Source: Triangularia verruculosa (taxonomy: Eukaryota; Ascomycota; Sordariomycetes; Sordariales; Podosporaceae). Taken from it: 43,857 nt of DNA. This document shows, in pieces, positions 1-11,600 of the stretch; position 1 is the stretch's first letter; every line of letters begins with the position of its first letter. The notes beneath the pieces were generated by a model. The model saw only the letters and a program-made list of their open reading frames with translations, was not told the DNA's origin and made no database searches. The translations under genes were made by a program, and so were the position numbers. The stretch lies in the NCBI GenBank assembly GCA_033296885.1, contig MU864063.1, positions 1 to 43,857 on the forward strand, written 5' to 3'.

Positions 1-1501
1 GCCCCCCCCCCCCCCCCCGCCCCCCCGGCCCCCCCCCGCCGGGTTTTCTGGATATCCGAAAAGGTGGGAAGGAAAAAGCAACTCAAAAATAGTGGGAAAG
101 GAATGGCACGGTGGGAAAGAAGGGAGGAGGAGACAGTGAGCGATACCCTGGGTTTTTGGATATTCTGGATGGGAAAGATGCCCAATATGTTGCCGTTTAG
201 GTTGGTTGGCTGTCTGGTTGGTTTGGGGGGCGCGATGGGACGATTACGATGTTGGATTATGTTTTCGGTTATGTTTTGGGTTTGCTTTTGTATTCCATCT
301 TGCCGTGTGATCTTTTTTTGGTGCTTAGGTCCTTTTTTGGTGGCGATTCAGTCATGGTTTGTGGCTTTTCGCTGGGGCTTTGCTTACGGAAAAGGGACAA
401 ACGGGCAAACGGTTGCTCGGCTTTGGGATGAGCGTTGTAACGGCGATGGCGGGTTTTTTTGATGGGTGAGCATATGAAACAGTTCTTTTTACTTGCGCTG
501 CCATTCTAGTGTGATTTACTTTTTTTCTTCTGTTTTTTTCTCTTTGAATTTCTGTTTCTTTTATTTCATGACATGGGGACGTGACCAAATCAGCAACAAT
601 AGCAGAAGTTGGTGAAAACCCTTTAGGGGTTCTCGGCTTATGATGAATCTTGGTGATCTTTTTTGGATTACAAGCAAGCAAAACTGAGCGTCGTGATATG
701 CAGGTTTTGGGATATTGTTTTGGTGCGGGTCGTTGTACTTGGAAATGGTTTGCTTTTGTCATGTATGACCAGATAGCGTACCCGGGACGAACCTTGACCT
801 CGGGAGGATGTGTTATTTCGAGATGACATATTTACCTTTTGATTACCCTCACTTGTTCGGTTCAACTCTCTTGCTCCTGATCCAGATAACACAGCTTGGT
901 GAAGTGCCCGTTGTTTGTCGTTACAGACGTTGACCAAAAGTGCAAGTGCAAGTTATATCCTTTTATCTCTGTGTGAAGCCTGTTACTTAAGGCTATCTTC
1001 AGCACCCATAGCGGCGTGTTGCTGCTCTTCTTATGACCTCCAAAGGCACATTCTTACATTCCTCTACATCCTAGGTAGGTTCACCTGACACTTCAGCCAA
1101 GTAACCCCTCACAGAACAGAGATACGTCTGCCTACCGCAGTTTGAGTCAACACTCAATGACTATCTTCAGCTGCAATTCACAATGCTAAGTAGGTCATGA
1201 AGAAAAAAGCAAAGCCCTCGAAGATTGTTAATATGTCTTTCAAAACTCAATAGGCCTATCGACTATCTTGACACACCTTGAAGCAGAGAGGATAGCTAGT
1301 TCTGCCAGGTTTCGTAGAGAGCGTGCCTGGCTCTCTTATTAGTGTCCCCTCAGAGCATCGCTTTGAAAGCTCGGAAAGCCACCACACATTCACCGAAAGA
1401 ACATCAATTACGCTGTGATACTCAGAAACTCCAAACGCTATGCCCATATCCCTTGCAGAATACTCGTCATTCACAGAAAATAATGAAACCAAGCATCGAA
1501 A
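1..1501. other. gene-free left edge with C-rich run
   Basis: No convincing coding region is seen. The first 40 bases or so are almost pure C with a few G, a low-complexity tract. From about 130 to 450 the plus strand is rich in G and T, so its complement is C/A-rich. The short reading frames here show no recognisable domain or consistent splice pattern. The last few hundred bases before 1502 probably include the 3' untranslated region of the minus-strand gene ending at 1502. Confidence 0.6.
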
Positions 1502-2065
1502 TCACCAATCCCCCCCGAAAATGAAATCACGCCCACTACCAAGCGAGCCCTTCCTTGGTTCAGTTGGCTTCCCGCTCACCTTCCCGTCTGAATCAAACGC
1601 AACGTCGGCATCGTCCCAGTCTTCATCCTCATCCCCTGTAGGTCTTGTTCTCGGCGAGATATCTCCTGCGCGGCCTTTTCCTTTACCCTGACCACCAGCG
1701 TGACCAAAAATATCCTCTTCAAATGCATGAATTGAACCTAGAGGCATCCCACGCATCATATGTCCCCCTGGCGGCAATGGGGCTCCCATAGCCGCCAGAA
1801 GTTTCCCAATATGACCCTTCACCATGTGGCCGAAAACATCCTTGCCAATATCGTTCAGGGCCGGAACTATTTCTTCCTCAACATCCGAGGTATCGATTTC
1901 GACATCAAATTCAGGGTCGTAATCGGGGTATAAAACTGACATTACGTCATCGCTGGACTCTCCCTTTCTTTTCTGTAAACCTGCCGCCTTCTTCACCGCT
2001 CCCTTCACACTCTTCATCGTAATATCCGGAACAGCATCGGCGAAATTGTGCACAGTAGCCGTCAT
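1502..2065 (-). CDS. uncharacterised acidic protein, in frame behind the ATG18 stop
   Basis: Unrecognised protein of 187 residues if it starts at the first ATG, 2065. A basic/neutral N-terminal part (about 1-45, with several Lys) is followed by an acidic stretch of Asp/Glu pairs, a Met/Gly/His-rich middle, a Gly/Lys-rich segment, and a second acidic stretch ending in a Gly-Asp-Trp C-terminus. No membrane segment or signal peptide is visible. The frame is open not only from 2065 but all the way back to the TAG of ATG18 at 2174-2176, about 224 codons in total. Roughly ten chance stops would be expected in such a length, so the frame is probably coding. There is almost no room for its own promoter: 108 nt separate the ATG18 stop from this ATG. 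It could be expressed from a promoter inside ATG18, from a dicistronic message, or as a read-through extension. Function unknown. Confidence 0.55.
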   Translation of the reverse strand: MTATVHNFADAVPDITMKSVKGAVKKAAGLQKRKGESSDDVMSVLYPDYDPEFDVEIDTSDVEEEIVPALNDIGKDVFGHMVKGHIGKLLAAMGAPLPPGGHMMRGMPLGSIHAFEEDIFGHAGGQGKGKGRAGDISPRTRPTGDEDEDWDDADVAFDSDGKVSGKPTEPRKGSLGSGRDFIFGGDW

Positions 2066-2173
2066 ATTTTTTGGAACCACAGCCCCCAAGGCGTTCTTCA
2101 GCTTCGCCTTTCTTCTTATCTTCTTGAATGACTTGTGTTCGCCGGCGATGACCCCTTTATTTTCTGTGACTTC

Positions 2174-3573
2174 CTATGCATTATATGACGAGGCGTCCAA
2201 CTTATCGTCGCCTTCGAGGAGACTATTTCAGAGGTTAGTAATCATCACAACGTGCTGTCGTTGAATACATACGAAAACTGCTTCACCAGGTAACCCTCGC
2301 CTCCCTTTTCCATGTCAATGTTATACACATAGAAAATCCCCTCGCTTGTCACCACCATAACCTGGGGTGAACTGCTGCTCATGGCCACAACACTGCGCAG
2401 AGGCCCGCCCCCGCCAGCCGGTCCTCCCTGCAGTACCGTACTGGTGGGTTTTGGGATCTTGATGCTTGCGAAGTCGCGCTCTGGCTCAAACATCTCTGAT
2501 ACAGCGGCAGGCAAATAGGCTCCCACCGCACCGACTACTCCACGCCCAACAATCTGGGATGATCTTCTAACCATGGCGCCAAACATGCCGCTGTGACGCA
2601 GAGCCTTACTCCCATCGTTACTTGGTTGGCTGTGGGCGCTGGCATACTCCTCTGCACCACTGCTCCTCCGAGAGTCGTCGTCGCTGTTAGGGACGTAGTC
2701 GGCGCTGTTGATGCTGGCAGACCGAGCAAAGCGGTTGCCCCTAGGTGATGTCGCTTCGGCGCCTTCTTGAGTGTTGTTGGTTAATTTGTAAATGTGAACC
2801 GTGTTGGAGACGGACGAGACACAGAGGATGGTCGAGCTGAGGTTGAACGACATGCTGTATATGGTAGAAGGGGTAGTACCTCTCCTGAACTGATACAATC
2901 TCTGGCCACTCGGGATAGCAAACACACGAATGATTGTGCTCTTTTCTGATGCCGTAGCAAGAAGAGTCCCATCGTTGTTCAGCGCGATGCAACACAGAGG
3001 AGATCGATGGGCCTCAATGACGTTGATGGCAGCCAGTCTCACCGTGTCGAATATGAGCACTTCGCCGCTCGTTGTCGGAACATAGCTCGACAACGGCGGC
3101 GCATGTGCCGGTCGTCTTTCGCCTGTGTCCTCTCGATGCTTGGGAAGCGGATAGGCGACGTAGCATTTTTCTGACGAGGGAGACAGGGCACAAATAGCGT
3201 TTGGATTTGGCGAGGTGGCTATCGTGTGGAGAAGTGTCATGTTGGAGATGTCGTAGAGGTAGATCTCCTCTTCCAAGACGACAGCAAGTCGTTTTCTGTT
3301 GAGCCGCACGGCAAGGATGGCGGTGGGAAATGTGAGTTCGCAAATGACCGAAGCACGCTTGGTGTTCTGGATAACCAGATGGCGTGGGGAAAGGACCAAG
3401 GCAACCAGCGAGGTCGAGAAGAGCATCTCAATTATGGTTACGTCTGCATCGTCGCTGTTGAATATCTTGGAAAACGGGTCTGTATGGTAGATTCGAAAGC
3501 CCTTGGATGTTCCGACAGCCAGACAGCTGTGGTCCTGGTTGAATGTGACGAAGTTGAGGGCGCGGCCCGACAT
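2174..3573 (-). CDS. atg18: Autophagy-related protein 18 (PROPPIN, WD40 propeller)
   Basis: Exons 2273-3573 and 2174-2222; predicted protein 449 residues. Atg18 is a seven-bladed beta-propeller that binds PtdIns3P and PtdIns(3,5)P2; with Atg2 it acts in autophagosome formation, and it also acts at the vacuole. The diagnostic lipid-binding motif FRRG is at about residues 229-232, inside LYQFRRGTTPSTIYS. The N-terminus ALNFVTFNQDHSCLAVGT is the usual first blade. A long Ser-rich insertion follows blade 6, as in other fungal Atg18 proteins. The start is the ATG at 3573; the frame is open a little further upstream but without another ATG. The 50-nt intron (2223-2272) has donor GTATGT, branch TACTAAC and acceptor TAG. 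Splicing it gives the C-terminus LLEGDDKLDASSYNA, whereas reading through it gives a premature stop. The upstream interval 3610-4378 is shared with the 3' end of the alpha-adaptin gene. Confidence 0.93.
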
Positions 3574-4378
3574 GATGGGCGAGTCGAAAGCTGGCGTTTC
3601 CGCAAGCACCAGACAAGCAGTCGAGTCAAAGGAAGCCTAAGTCGGGCGGTAGATTGTGACAAGGGGATGAGTGCGTGGTGTTGTGGTGTACGGTGGAAGT
3701 TTGCGTGCTAACGGATGCCGATGGTGTTCTCGTAGAGCTAAGAGATTTGAGTTTAGATAACCGGCGTGTTCAACGCATTTGGAGAAGTGAAAACAGCTGT
3801 GGCTTGTTGTTAGTTGGACAAGCGTTTGGTCCGAAGAACAGTCTTGAGCCGATGTGGGAGTGGCAGGGGGAGCTGCTGCCTTTGGCGTTCCCACGGCTCG
3901 ATATGACGAAGGAGCTCGGGCCAGCCGATCGTCATTGTGGGGCAGTGGGGTCATGCTTGCTTTCCCTTCAGCCCCCTGTGCTTTCTCTTTTGGGCACCTG
4001 CCACCAGAGCCAGGGAAGCTGGCACGCTGGTCACTTGGGCCTGGGCAGCTGCAGACAATGAGCCATCAAGGTTCCTGCTCGTCTGGCCAATACCTGAAGC
4101 AAAACACAGATGAGGCATCCGTAGAGCTTACCTTCACCATCAAACATTTACCAACTTCTCGGATATATACACTAAATACGTAGAGCTCCCAGATATTCCC
4201 CCTTTCATCAAAAGAAAAACCAAAACGGCAGGCGTGCGAACGGGTATGTGCCTTGCTTGCTGTGCTTATGAAGTATAACTGGTCATATCTGCCGGACCAC
4301 CCAAGCACTCTCACCGAGTCCAACTTTTGTCCCTGCGGCCTCTCACCTAGCCACAAACACCCTCCCGTCTTTCAATAT
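3574..4378. other. intergenic: ATG18 promoter side, alpha-adaptin 3' side
   Basis: This 805-base interval lies between two minus-strand genes. It should hold the 3' untranslated region of alpha-adaptin (upper coordinates) and the ATG18 promoter and leader (lower coordinates). A plus-strand ORF of 128 codons at 3675-4061 has no recognisable motif and is probably chance. Confidence 0.6.
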
Positions 4379-7300
4379 TCAACGAACCATTACATTCCTA
4401 AACGAATCCGAAATCTCGCTCACTGTCGGTTGTGGAGCATGCCTGTCCTGCAAAGTGGACATGCCTTGCGCTAGCCTTTCCACCATCAACTTAAGAATCA
4501 CAGGCGGCACGCTGTCATCTGTGGCTCTGATTGTAAGGCGGATCATCTGTCATGTCTTTATTAGCTCGAATTCTAACGTCAAGTGTGCCCTTCGAGGCAA
4601 CCACAAAAGAGGACATACCTGAGTTCCGTAATTGGGCTCCAGTCTGAGCAGGCACCCAATCTTTCCACCCTCGCTTGTGTGCACCACGCTGGCACCCACA
4701 AAGTTCTTTGTATTGGGGTCGACGTTGTTCAACACACCCCATCGGAAACCCTTGATGACATCGCGAATGAACCCATCCGTGAGCTCCCTTTGCTGGTCCT
4801 TGGCCGTAGCCGTCAATCCAAACACCTGCTGCGCTTCACGGGGAGCACCGCCAATTTGCTTCCACCGCTTGAAGAAATCCTCAGCGGTCAGTTCGGCCGG
4901 GTCCATGAACTTGTGAAGAGTGACGGGAAGTTTGAGGGTAAGGGCTTGTAAAGCACCAGCCAGGTAGCTGATCCGGATGGTTGGGCTCTTTTCAAACACC
5001 TTCTTCGCTTCAAACATGATGACCTGCTGACCCTGCGCGCCTTGCGCAATGGTGGTTTCGGGAAGGCCCTTAACATCCCACGTCAGATTACTCTTTTCTG
5101 ATGCGTCCAGGTCGAGTGTCGTGGTAAAAGACCCAATAAGAGCGGGAGTCTTGTTGGTGAAGTACAAAATCAAGCAAGCCATTTGACCGCGATACTCAGA
5201 CCGCACGCCAACCTGGAGCTGACCATCTTCGTAGAGAACACCGTCCGGCTTGAGGAGAAGTCGGTTGAAGCCCTTCTCCCAGTTGGGCGACAGGTGGGCA
5301 GCGCTGGCGAGGTTGGGTATTGATTTCGCCTCTGCTGGGCCAATGTTGTTCATGTCTAGACCCAAAAGATCGCCGGCCGCACCCCCATTCGGCTTGGTGC
5401 CAGCGTTGGTAAATGTCCTTCTAAGACTTCCATTCTTGGCCAGGGTGAGCTCGGCAGCATCCGAGTTGGCGTCCTTTCCACCCACGATCCACGTCCGTTT
5501 GTCGCTGGTATTAGCATGCTTCCGATGTAGCCTGGAAAGCAGGGCCGATTCGCGCTCTGGGAATGGCGGCATCTCGTCACAGACTGTGCGGAGAAGATCG
5601 TCAGTCGGCATGCTTGCCAGAGTGAGATACTCGCAAGCTCTCTGCTGCAGCTCGGAATCAAGCGTGTGGCTGTAAACGTTGAAGACGTTGACAATCTGCG
5701 GCTTGATTTCGGGAAACAGATTCACATATTTCACAAAGCACGACAAAATCATGCCCCGGGTTCCTGGTGCGCAAGCAGGAAGCTTGCTCTGCAAGGCAAT
5801 AAACTGCTCGATGGGACTGCAGCCCTTCTCTTCAGCAATCAAATGACCAAACTCGCCGAGAATGTAAGCCCCGATTTTGACCAATGTCTCGTGGCAATGG
5901 TCTTGCTTGCAGTAGGAAAGAATATTTTGAGCAGCGTATACTTGCAGCTCCTCGTTGTTGGTGATGATTTGGATGACACGCTGCCACACCTCATCACTTA
6001 CGTGGTCTCCTGCCATGGCGATGAGGCGAAGAGAGATGTCAACATACCACTGAACATCAGTGGCATATTTTTCGGTCAAGATGGCAATTTTCAGCACCAT
6101 CTCTTCCCGGATCGCAAAATCGGCGTTTTGAAGAAAGTGAAGAAGTTCGCCCACGATTGGTCGCGCGTTTGTGTGGTCACACATGCTGTACAGAAGATCG
6201 AGGCCCTTTCGCCTAACGCTGATATCTCTGTCCTTGAGCGACCCCAGAATCACCTCTTGGTGCTGCTTGATGGGACCGAGTGTCGTGTCGGACCGGGCTG
6301 CCAAGTGGGTCATGGCTTCGAGCCCCAAGTACCGAACATTTGTCTCTCTGGACTGGATAAAGCGCCCTAACCTCTGAGATATTTGCTTCATGAGTGCGTG
6401 CTCAGTGTCGAGGTGAATGATAAGGTTGATCGCTTCAAAGAGAACAGCATTTTGGGCGTTATTTTGCTGCACGTTTTTGTTGGTTTCCAAGGCGAGGTCC
6501 AGTATTCTTTGAAGCGACTGACGAATCATCTCTCGAACATGGCTGTCCTCTGAAGGAGGGAAATACTGGAGTAACCTCAACAGCTTGATCTGAATCCAAG
6601 GACAGGGTACCTTGTAGTACAAGTAGTCTGAGGCGTACTCCCCGTCGATGAGGATCCGTTTCAGACGGGCAGCAGCTTTGGCATATGCGCCTTTGTACTG
6701 CTCGAGGTCGTCCTGAGCCAAGGCCATGACGAGGGAGGTGACGGACAGCGCCACGCCGAAATCCGGGTCATCCATCAGGTGTATTATCCTTTCTGCCCAC
6801 TGTGGCTGGACGATGCCAGGATTCTTTCGATACAGGCGGAGCAGGGTGAGTGCAGCCTTTTTCTTGACAAACGCTTTCGAGGTGCTACAATAAAAATGTT
6901 AGTCAGATGCTGGTGGGACGTAGATGAGCGCAGGAGTACAACCCCCTGCCTGATACGTACGGTGAGATCAGTAACCTGTGTACCTCTCCGCTAAGTGCTT
7001 CACCCATCTCTCGACCGCCCACATTTGCGATTGCATGTAGTGCAAGACAGTTGAACAGCTCGTTGTGATCCATCAAGTCTTTTCGAATGCTGTTGACCAC
7101 CAGGTGCAACAACTCATGCTGCTCGTGTAAGAACAGGGTCATTGCCAAATACCCAATCTGTTTTTCCGAGTATTTTGTTGCCGAGATGAGATTCACGGCT
7201 TCCAGGTGCCCAAAATCAACATTCCAGCCGAGAATGTAGATGTAGAGAAGCTTGCAAACATATTTCTTCTTGTGATACCCGTTCAAGTTGCCATCTATCC

Positions 7301-7521
7301 ACAATGTCAGTTCGGGCCTATCGAAGACTCGCGAGGGACAGTTGAGGGCGCAAACCTTTGAACTTTTGCCTGATGTTGGCCAATTCCTTATTAATCCTCT
7401 TCTCTTCCAGTTCCCGGGCACGCGCATTTCGCAAGTCAGCAATAAACTGTACCAGGCCTCGCATATTGGCATTGCTGCTGCTGGACCGGCCCAGAAAGCC
7501 AGAGGGGCCCGAGGAGGCCAT
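4379..7521 (-). CDS. apl3: AP-2 complex subunit alpha (alpha-adaptin)
   Basis: Four exons: 7356-7521, 6961-7294, 4619-6884, 4379-4546; 977 residues, normal for the family. Alpha-adaptin is a large subunit of the AP-2 clathrin adaptor at the plasma membrane. Residues 1 to about 620 form the Armadillo/HEAT trunk, with the N-terminal segment MRGLVQFIADLRNARARELE and the lysine triplet of GYHKKKYVCKL (K64-K66), which corresponds to the phosphoinositide-binding lysines of the animal protein. A Gly/Ala/Asn-rich hinge of about 70 residues follows, then the ear: an immunoglobulin-like beta-sandwich and the platform, with FFKRWKQIGG near the C-terminus. Introns are 61, 76 and 72 nt. The last one (4547-4618) matters: without it the protein loses the platform's final 55 residues. 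The product should act in endocytosis, which in hyphae is concentrated behind the tip. Confidence 0.95.
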
Positions 7522-9008
7522 TTTGTGATATTGTAGACTGTTTCGCCTCTTGAATAGGGCAAGCCCTAGTTCTCTGGTGTCTGCAACGAGATGCAGTAGA
7601 GGCCGGTAATGTTGTCAATGCCCGGTAATCCCACAACACCTAATTTCCCAGTCACGCGACCTGTCCACACTGAATTCTCCGGTATAAGCGAAATCGACAG
7701 AAAACGTCGGCGTTCGAGGTTTGAGGTTCAGAAGCGGCGAAGTAGAGAAGCGGAAGCAGTATGGTTCCCAGCTGGTCGAACTTCGAGCGCGCTTCGAATC
7801 GATCGAGAATCAACGGGAATCGGTCGGCTGCATTTCAGGATCCCGAGTGCCCAAGGCTGTATTCTGATGTTTTCGTTTCAACGCGAGGTTCGCAAAAACG
7901 GTTGATGACCTGACGGTATTAGTGACGGTGGCTCACAGTGCGTGGCCTCGAGGTGGTCGTCGGGACTGCTCTGGAGCGGATGCGGTCGGGTCGGTTCAGG
8001 GGGGTTGCTGAGGAATTGGAGGGTCTTGGAAAAGATGGAGCATTGTCGCATTGGCGCAGCTGCTCTGATCCCTGTCCATGCCCGAACACAACGCGCGAGG
8101 TGGAGGGGGGGCGCGCTCGAAGGCTTGAACTCTGTTGCCAAGTTGCTTCAGTCAGGTGACAACGCACGTGACTCAATAATCCACGGGTAGCTGCACTCTA
8201 GCACAGAGCATGTAAGAGTTCTCCCACACTTATTAGAGGATCAAGTGAAACTGTTCCAACGTTGAATCTTCAACGCTTCCCACCCAGACAATCCGCTTGA
8301 TTGGTAAACGGCAGACGTCGCCCGACATGAACCAATAAATGGGTGCCTCTCGTCTGAACTTTCTTCTACGTTGCTCTTGTGCTCCATGCATCGGGCTCGC
8401 CGGGCCGGGCCCACTGAGACCGCAACGCGATGAACTTGATATGCTCAAGCCTCGATACTCAGAGGGTATGCATTGTGTTCTGTGAAGGCTTAGCGGTGGC
8501 AAGAGTTCAGTCTTGATGCCTGTGTTAGGCAGTATCCTGTGTTGGGCAGTATCTTGACGATGTCATCTCGAAGCCCCAAGAATCATGCGCGCTGGCGCGG
8601 CTGTGAGCGCTTAATCGAAACCGCTAATGCTGCCTCCGTGGTCAGCTAAAAGCGATGCGGACAAGCGTCCGGATTTAAAAAGACGCAGTCCCCTAATCTG
8701 GCATGGCTCAAGAACCGATAATGCAGGAGGGAGGCACAGTTGCGGCGGCAGCTTCCAAGTTCGACCGCATCCTTTCAGGATTGATGTTGATTCGCCTACT
8801 CGCTTCCTTTCTCGTTGGCCTTGAGTGACAATATGAAAACCATTCTAGCAGGCCCACACCACCGGGCAGCCGCGACAAGGTTGAGATCGTTAACACAAGT
8901 TCCTGTGGACCTTTTACCCATCCGTCCCCTCCGTCGCGGATCCGTTCTTCTTCCCTTCTCTCCGTAGCCGTAGACCACAGCTGAAGTCTTCAACAACAGT
9001 GTGCCGTC
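7522..9008. other. divergent intergenic region, alpha-adaptin / WSC gene
   Basis: This 1.49-kb interval lies between divergently transcribed genes and should contain both promoters. No coding frame with recognisable motifs was found on either strand. The part near 8600-9000 reads as the leader of the WSC-domain gene. Confidence 0.6.
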
Positions 9009-9855
9009 ATGGAACAGGATCCCAGAAGTGTCAGTACTGCCGTTCGTTCACTACAAAGTTATACCTAACACCAGCATATAGTATCCTGTGGCTATTCTGG
9101 CAGGGGGCGATGCCCCGGAGCTGGTTCACCACCAACAAACCCCAGCATATGTCAAGTCATATGAACAGCAACAACCATATTACCAAAATCAATACCCACA
9201 GTCACACACAGTCCTCGACACTGAAGAGGCCTCCGAGCCCAAAGAAAAGAGAATATGCGGCGTTCGACTGAGCATTCTCTTCTTCATCACAACGGGGCTC
9301 CTAGTCTTGGTCATTGCTGCGCTGGCTCTGGTTGGAGGTTTACTGGGCAGCAAGATTTCATCACTGGAAACATCATACCCAGCACTTGCAAGTAACGTCG
9401 CTGCGATATCTGGAGGCAACACGAACAGCGGTGGCACCGATGGCAGCAATAGCAATAATCCGCCCGCCGACAACAATGACAATAGCGGCGCGGGGACGTC
9501 GTTACCAACGCAAACAATCAGCGCACCTGTGACATACTCGACCAATATCGCCGTCGAAGGCTACCGCTATCTCGGCTGCTACTACGATGATACTCAGCGA
9601 TTGTTGATTGACCAACCAGTAAAGGGGAACAGCTCCATGACAAACCTCTTGTGCTCTCGAATCTGCTCGGGCTTCAAATATTTCGGCACCGAGATTGGCA
9701 TTGACTGCTACTGCGGCAACAGGATAGAAGAGCGCGCAGTCAGTCCGAAGGCAAACGAATGGGATTGCAGTGTAAAATGCCCCGGCAATAATAGGGGGAG
9801 AAAGGAGGTGTGCGGTGGCGACTGGTCCATCAGTATATGGGAAAAGACAGATTAG
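9009..9855 (+). CDS. single-pass membrane protein with C-terminal WSC domain
   Basis: Exons 9009-9029 and 9082-9855; 264 residues. The reading frame from 9088 begins with GTG, so an upstream exon is needed. ATG at 9009 followed by a 52-nt intron (donor GTCAGT, branch CTAAC, acceptor TAG) joins in frame. Layout: a Gln/Tyr-rich N-terminal tail (1-69), one hydrophobic helix at about 70-94 (LSILFFITTGLLVLVIAALA), a Ser/Asn/Gly-rich linker to about 160, then a WSC domain at about 165-262. The domain has eight cysteines, at about 173, 198, 202, 216, 218, 236, 240 and 251, and the typical YLGCYYDD and CYCGN motifs. WSC domains are thought to bind cell-wall polysaccharide. There is no N-terminal signal peptide, so the protein is most likely type II, with the WSC domain outside. 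That is the reverse of classical Wsc stress sensors. Exon 1 is the least certain part. Confidence 0.82.
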
Positions 9856-10269
9856 GTGAGGTACAGTGACAACCACGGTTGTTGGTGTGTGATTGGCATG
9901 CAAGCGTGGAGTTGGAGGTTCATTCTGGGTTTTTCTTGCCCTTGTATAAATATTCAGCATGTTGGATATATTGGTACTTCAATGTACCGTCGCCACAAAT
10001 AACTGTACTTATAACTTACACTATGCTTAATGAAGATTAATATTAAGAGTAGAGTAGTGTAGAGACCGGTTTCTTACAAACACATTAGCAAACCGAGGTC
10101 GGTTATCGTCCTCTCCACGCCAAGCCCCAAGCAGAGAGCTCCCCACAATTAACCGTTGCCCATGACGTTTGGCAACCCCCCCAAAGCCAGTCCTCAGATC
10201 GCAAACTGAACTTTTTTTGCTTTCTTGAGCCATGCGACACCGCAGCCGTTGCGCATTCACTCCGCAAGA
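9856..10269. other. intergenic, WSC gene to NDUFAF5
   Basis: These 414 bases hold the 3' untranslated region of the WSC gene, including AT-rich stretches around 9950-10060, and the promoter and leader of the methyltransferase gene. An out-of-frame ATG at 10232 would open a short upstream ORF. No gene is seen. Confidence 0.6.
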
Positions 10270-11422
10270 ATGCGGCTGACCCCTTTCCCCCCAGCAGCCC
10301 TCCGCAGGCCACTGTCCTCTCTCACAACCCCAAAAGCCCAACACCAGAAAAGAGCATACGCCTTCCAAACCTCTGGCATCCCCACCTCCTTTCAAGTCTT
10401 CAACAACCGCACAAAATGGCTCCAGCGCGAGCGCGCCGCCTCCAACGTCGAAGCCAGCCGACAGGCAGACTATCTGAAAGATGAAGTCGCCATGCGCGTG
10501 GCTGAGCGTCTTTTGGTAAGGGCTGGAAGGGATCTCTATTTCCCATGCGCCATGAATCAAAACCGCTTACACCTATCTTCTCCAGGACGTGAAAAGAACC
10601 TTCCCACTCACCCTCGACTTTGGAGCTTACACCGCCTCCCTCGCCCGCGCGCTCACAAACCCCAACCCGGATCCCTCTCAGCCCGACACCGACATCCCAC
10701 CTCTGGCCACCAAAATCGGGACACTCGTCGCCGCTGATTCGAGTCAGAAGGCGCTCTTTCGGGATGCCGAGTTGGAGTTCAACAAGGGGATCAACATGGA
10801 GAGGGTGGTGTTGCCGTACGAGGAGGGCCCGCTGCCGTGGGAGGATAACACGTTTGACATGGTGCTGTCGAGCCTTTCCATGCACTGGATCAACGACTTG
10901 CCTGGCGTTCTCGGGCAGATCAACAGGATACTGAAGCCGGATGCGCCGTTCATCGGGGCCATGTTGGGCGGCGACACGCTGTTTGAGCTTCGGACTTCTT
11001 TACAGCTGGCTGAGCAGGAAAGGAGAGGTGGCATCGGTGTTCATGTCTCTCCGCTAGCGGATGTAAAGGATATTGGAGGACTGCTGGGGAAGGCAGGGTT
11101 CAAGATGTTGACGGTGGATGTGGAGGATATTGTGGTGGAATATCCTGATACGTTTGCGCTCATGGAGGATCTACAAGCAATGGGAGAGGGCAATGCCGTG
11201 CTGGGTAGGGAGATGGGCGCGATTGGAAAGGATGTTTTGCTAGCTACGGAGGGAATCTACCGGGAGCTTCACGGGAACAAGGATGAGGATGGGACTGTGA
11301 GGCTACCAGCGACATTCAGGGTGATACACATGATTGGGTGGAAAGAAGGAGCTGGCCAGCCCCAGCCATTGAAGAGAGGGAGTGGCGAGATCAACTTGAG
11401 AGATATCCTGGGCACAAAATAG
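10270..11422 (+). CDS. NDUFAF5-like mitochondrial methyltransferase (complex I assembly)
   Basis: Exons 10270-10515 and 10586-11422; 360 residues. The N-terminus is rich in Arg, Ser, Ala and Pro and free of acidic residues for about 40 positions, as expected of a mitochondrial presequence. The rest is a class I SAM-dependent methyltransferase-like fold of the NDUFAF5 family: FNNRTKWLQRERA near the N-terminus, the motif II-III region EDNTFDMVLSSLSMHWINDL and LKPDAPFIGAMLGGDTLFEL. In animals NDUFAF5 hydroxylates an arginine of NDUFS7 during complex I assembly. The first glycine loop reads LDFGAYTASLARAL, so the usual G-x-G-x-G is degenerate. The ATG at 10270 was chosen because the longer reading frame begins with TTG. 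The 70-nt intron has donor GTAAGG and acceptor CAG, phase 0. It converges with ARPC5, 178 bases between stop codons. Confidence 0.88.
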
Positions 11423-11600
11423 GCAGGGTTTATACAGATGATTCACCTGCGGTGGTGTGGAAGCTGAAATGTTGGGTCGATGATATGTATAATTTTGGCC
11501 AGTCGCTCATGAAAAACGCCTTGTAAAACATAACTCCTTCAACGTTCTATCCCTCCTCCACGTCTCTGTATCTTCGCACTCCCCCCGCTGAATGAACGCA

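Noticed and set aside
3675..4061. 128-codon plus-strand ORF upstream of ATG18
   Set aside because: Lies in the ATG18 promoter region and has no motif.
5666..6370. 234-codon plus-strand ORF
   Set aside because: Antisense to the strongly supported alpha-adaptin exon; a mirror of its codon usage.
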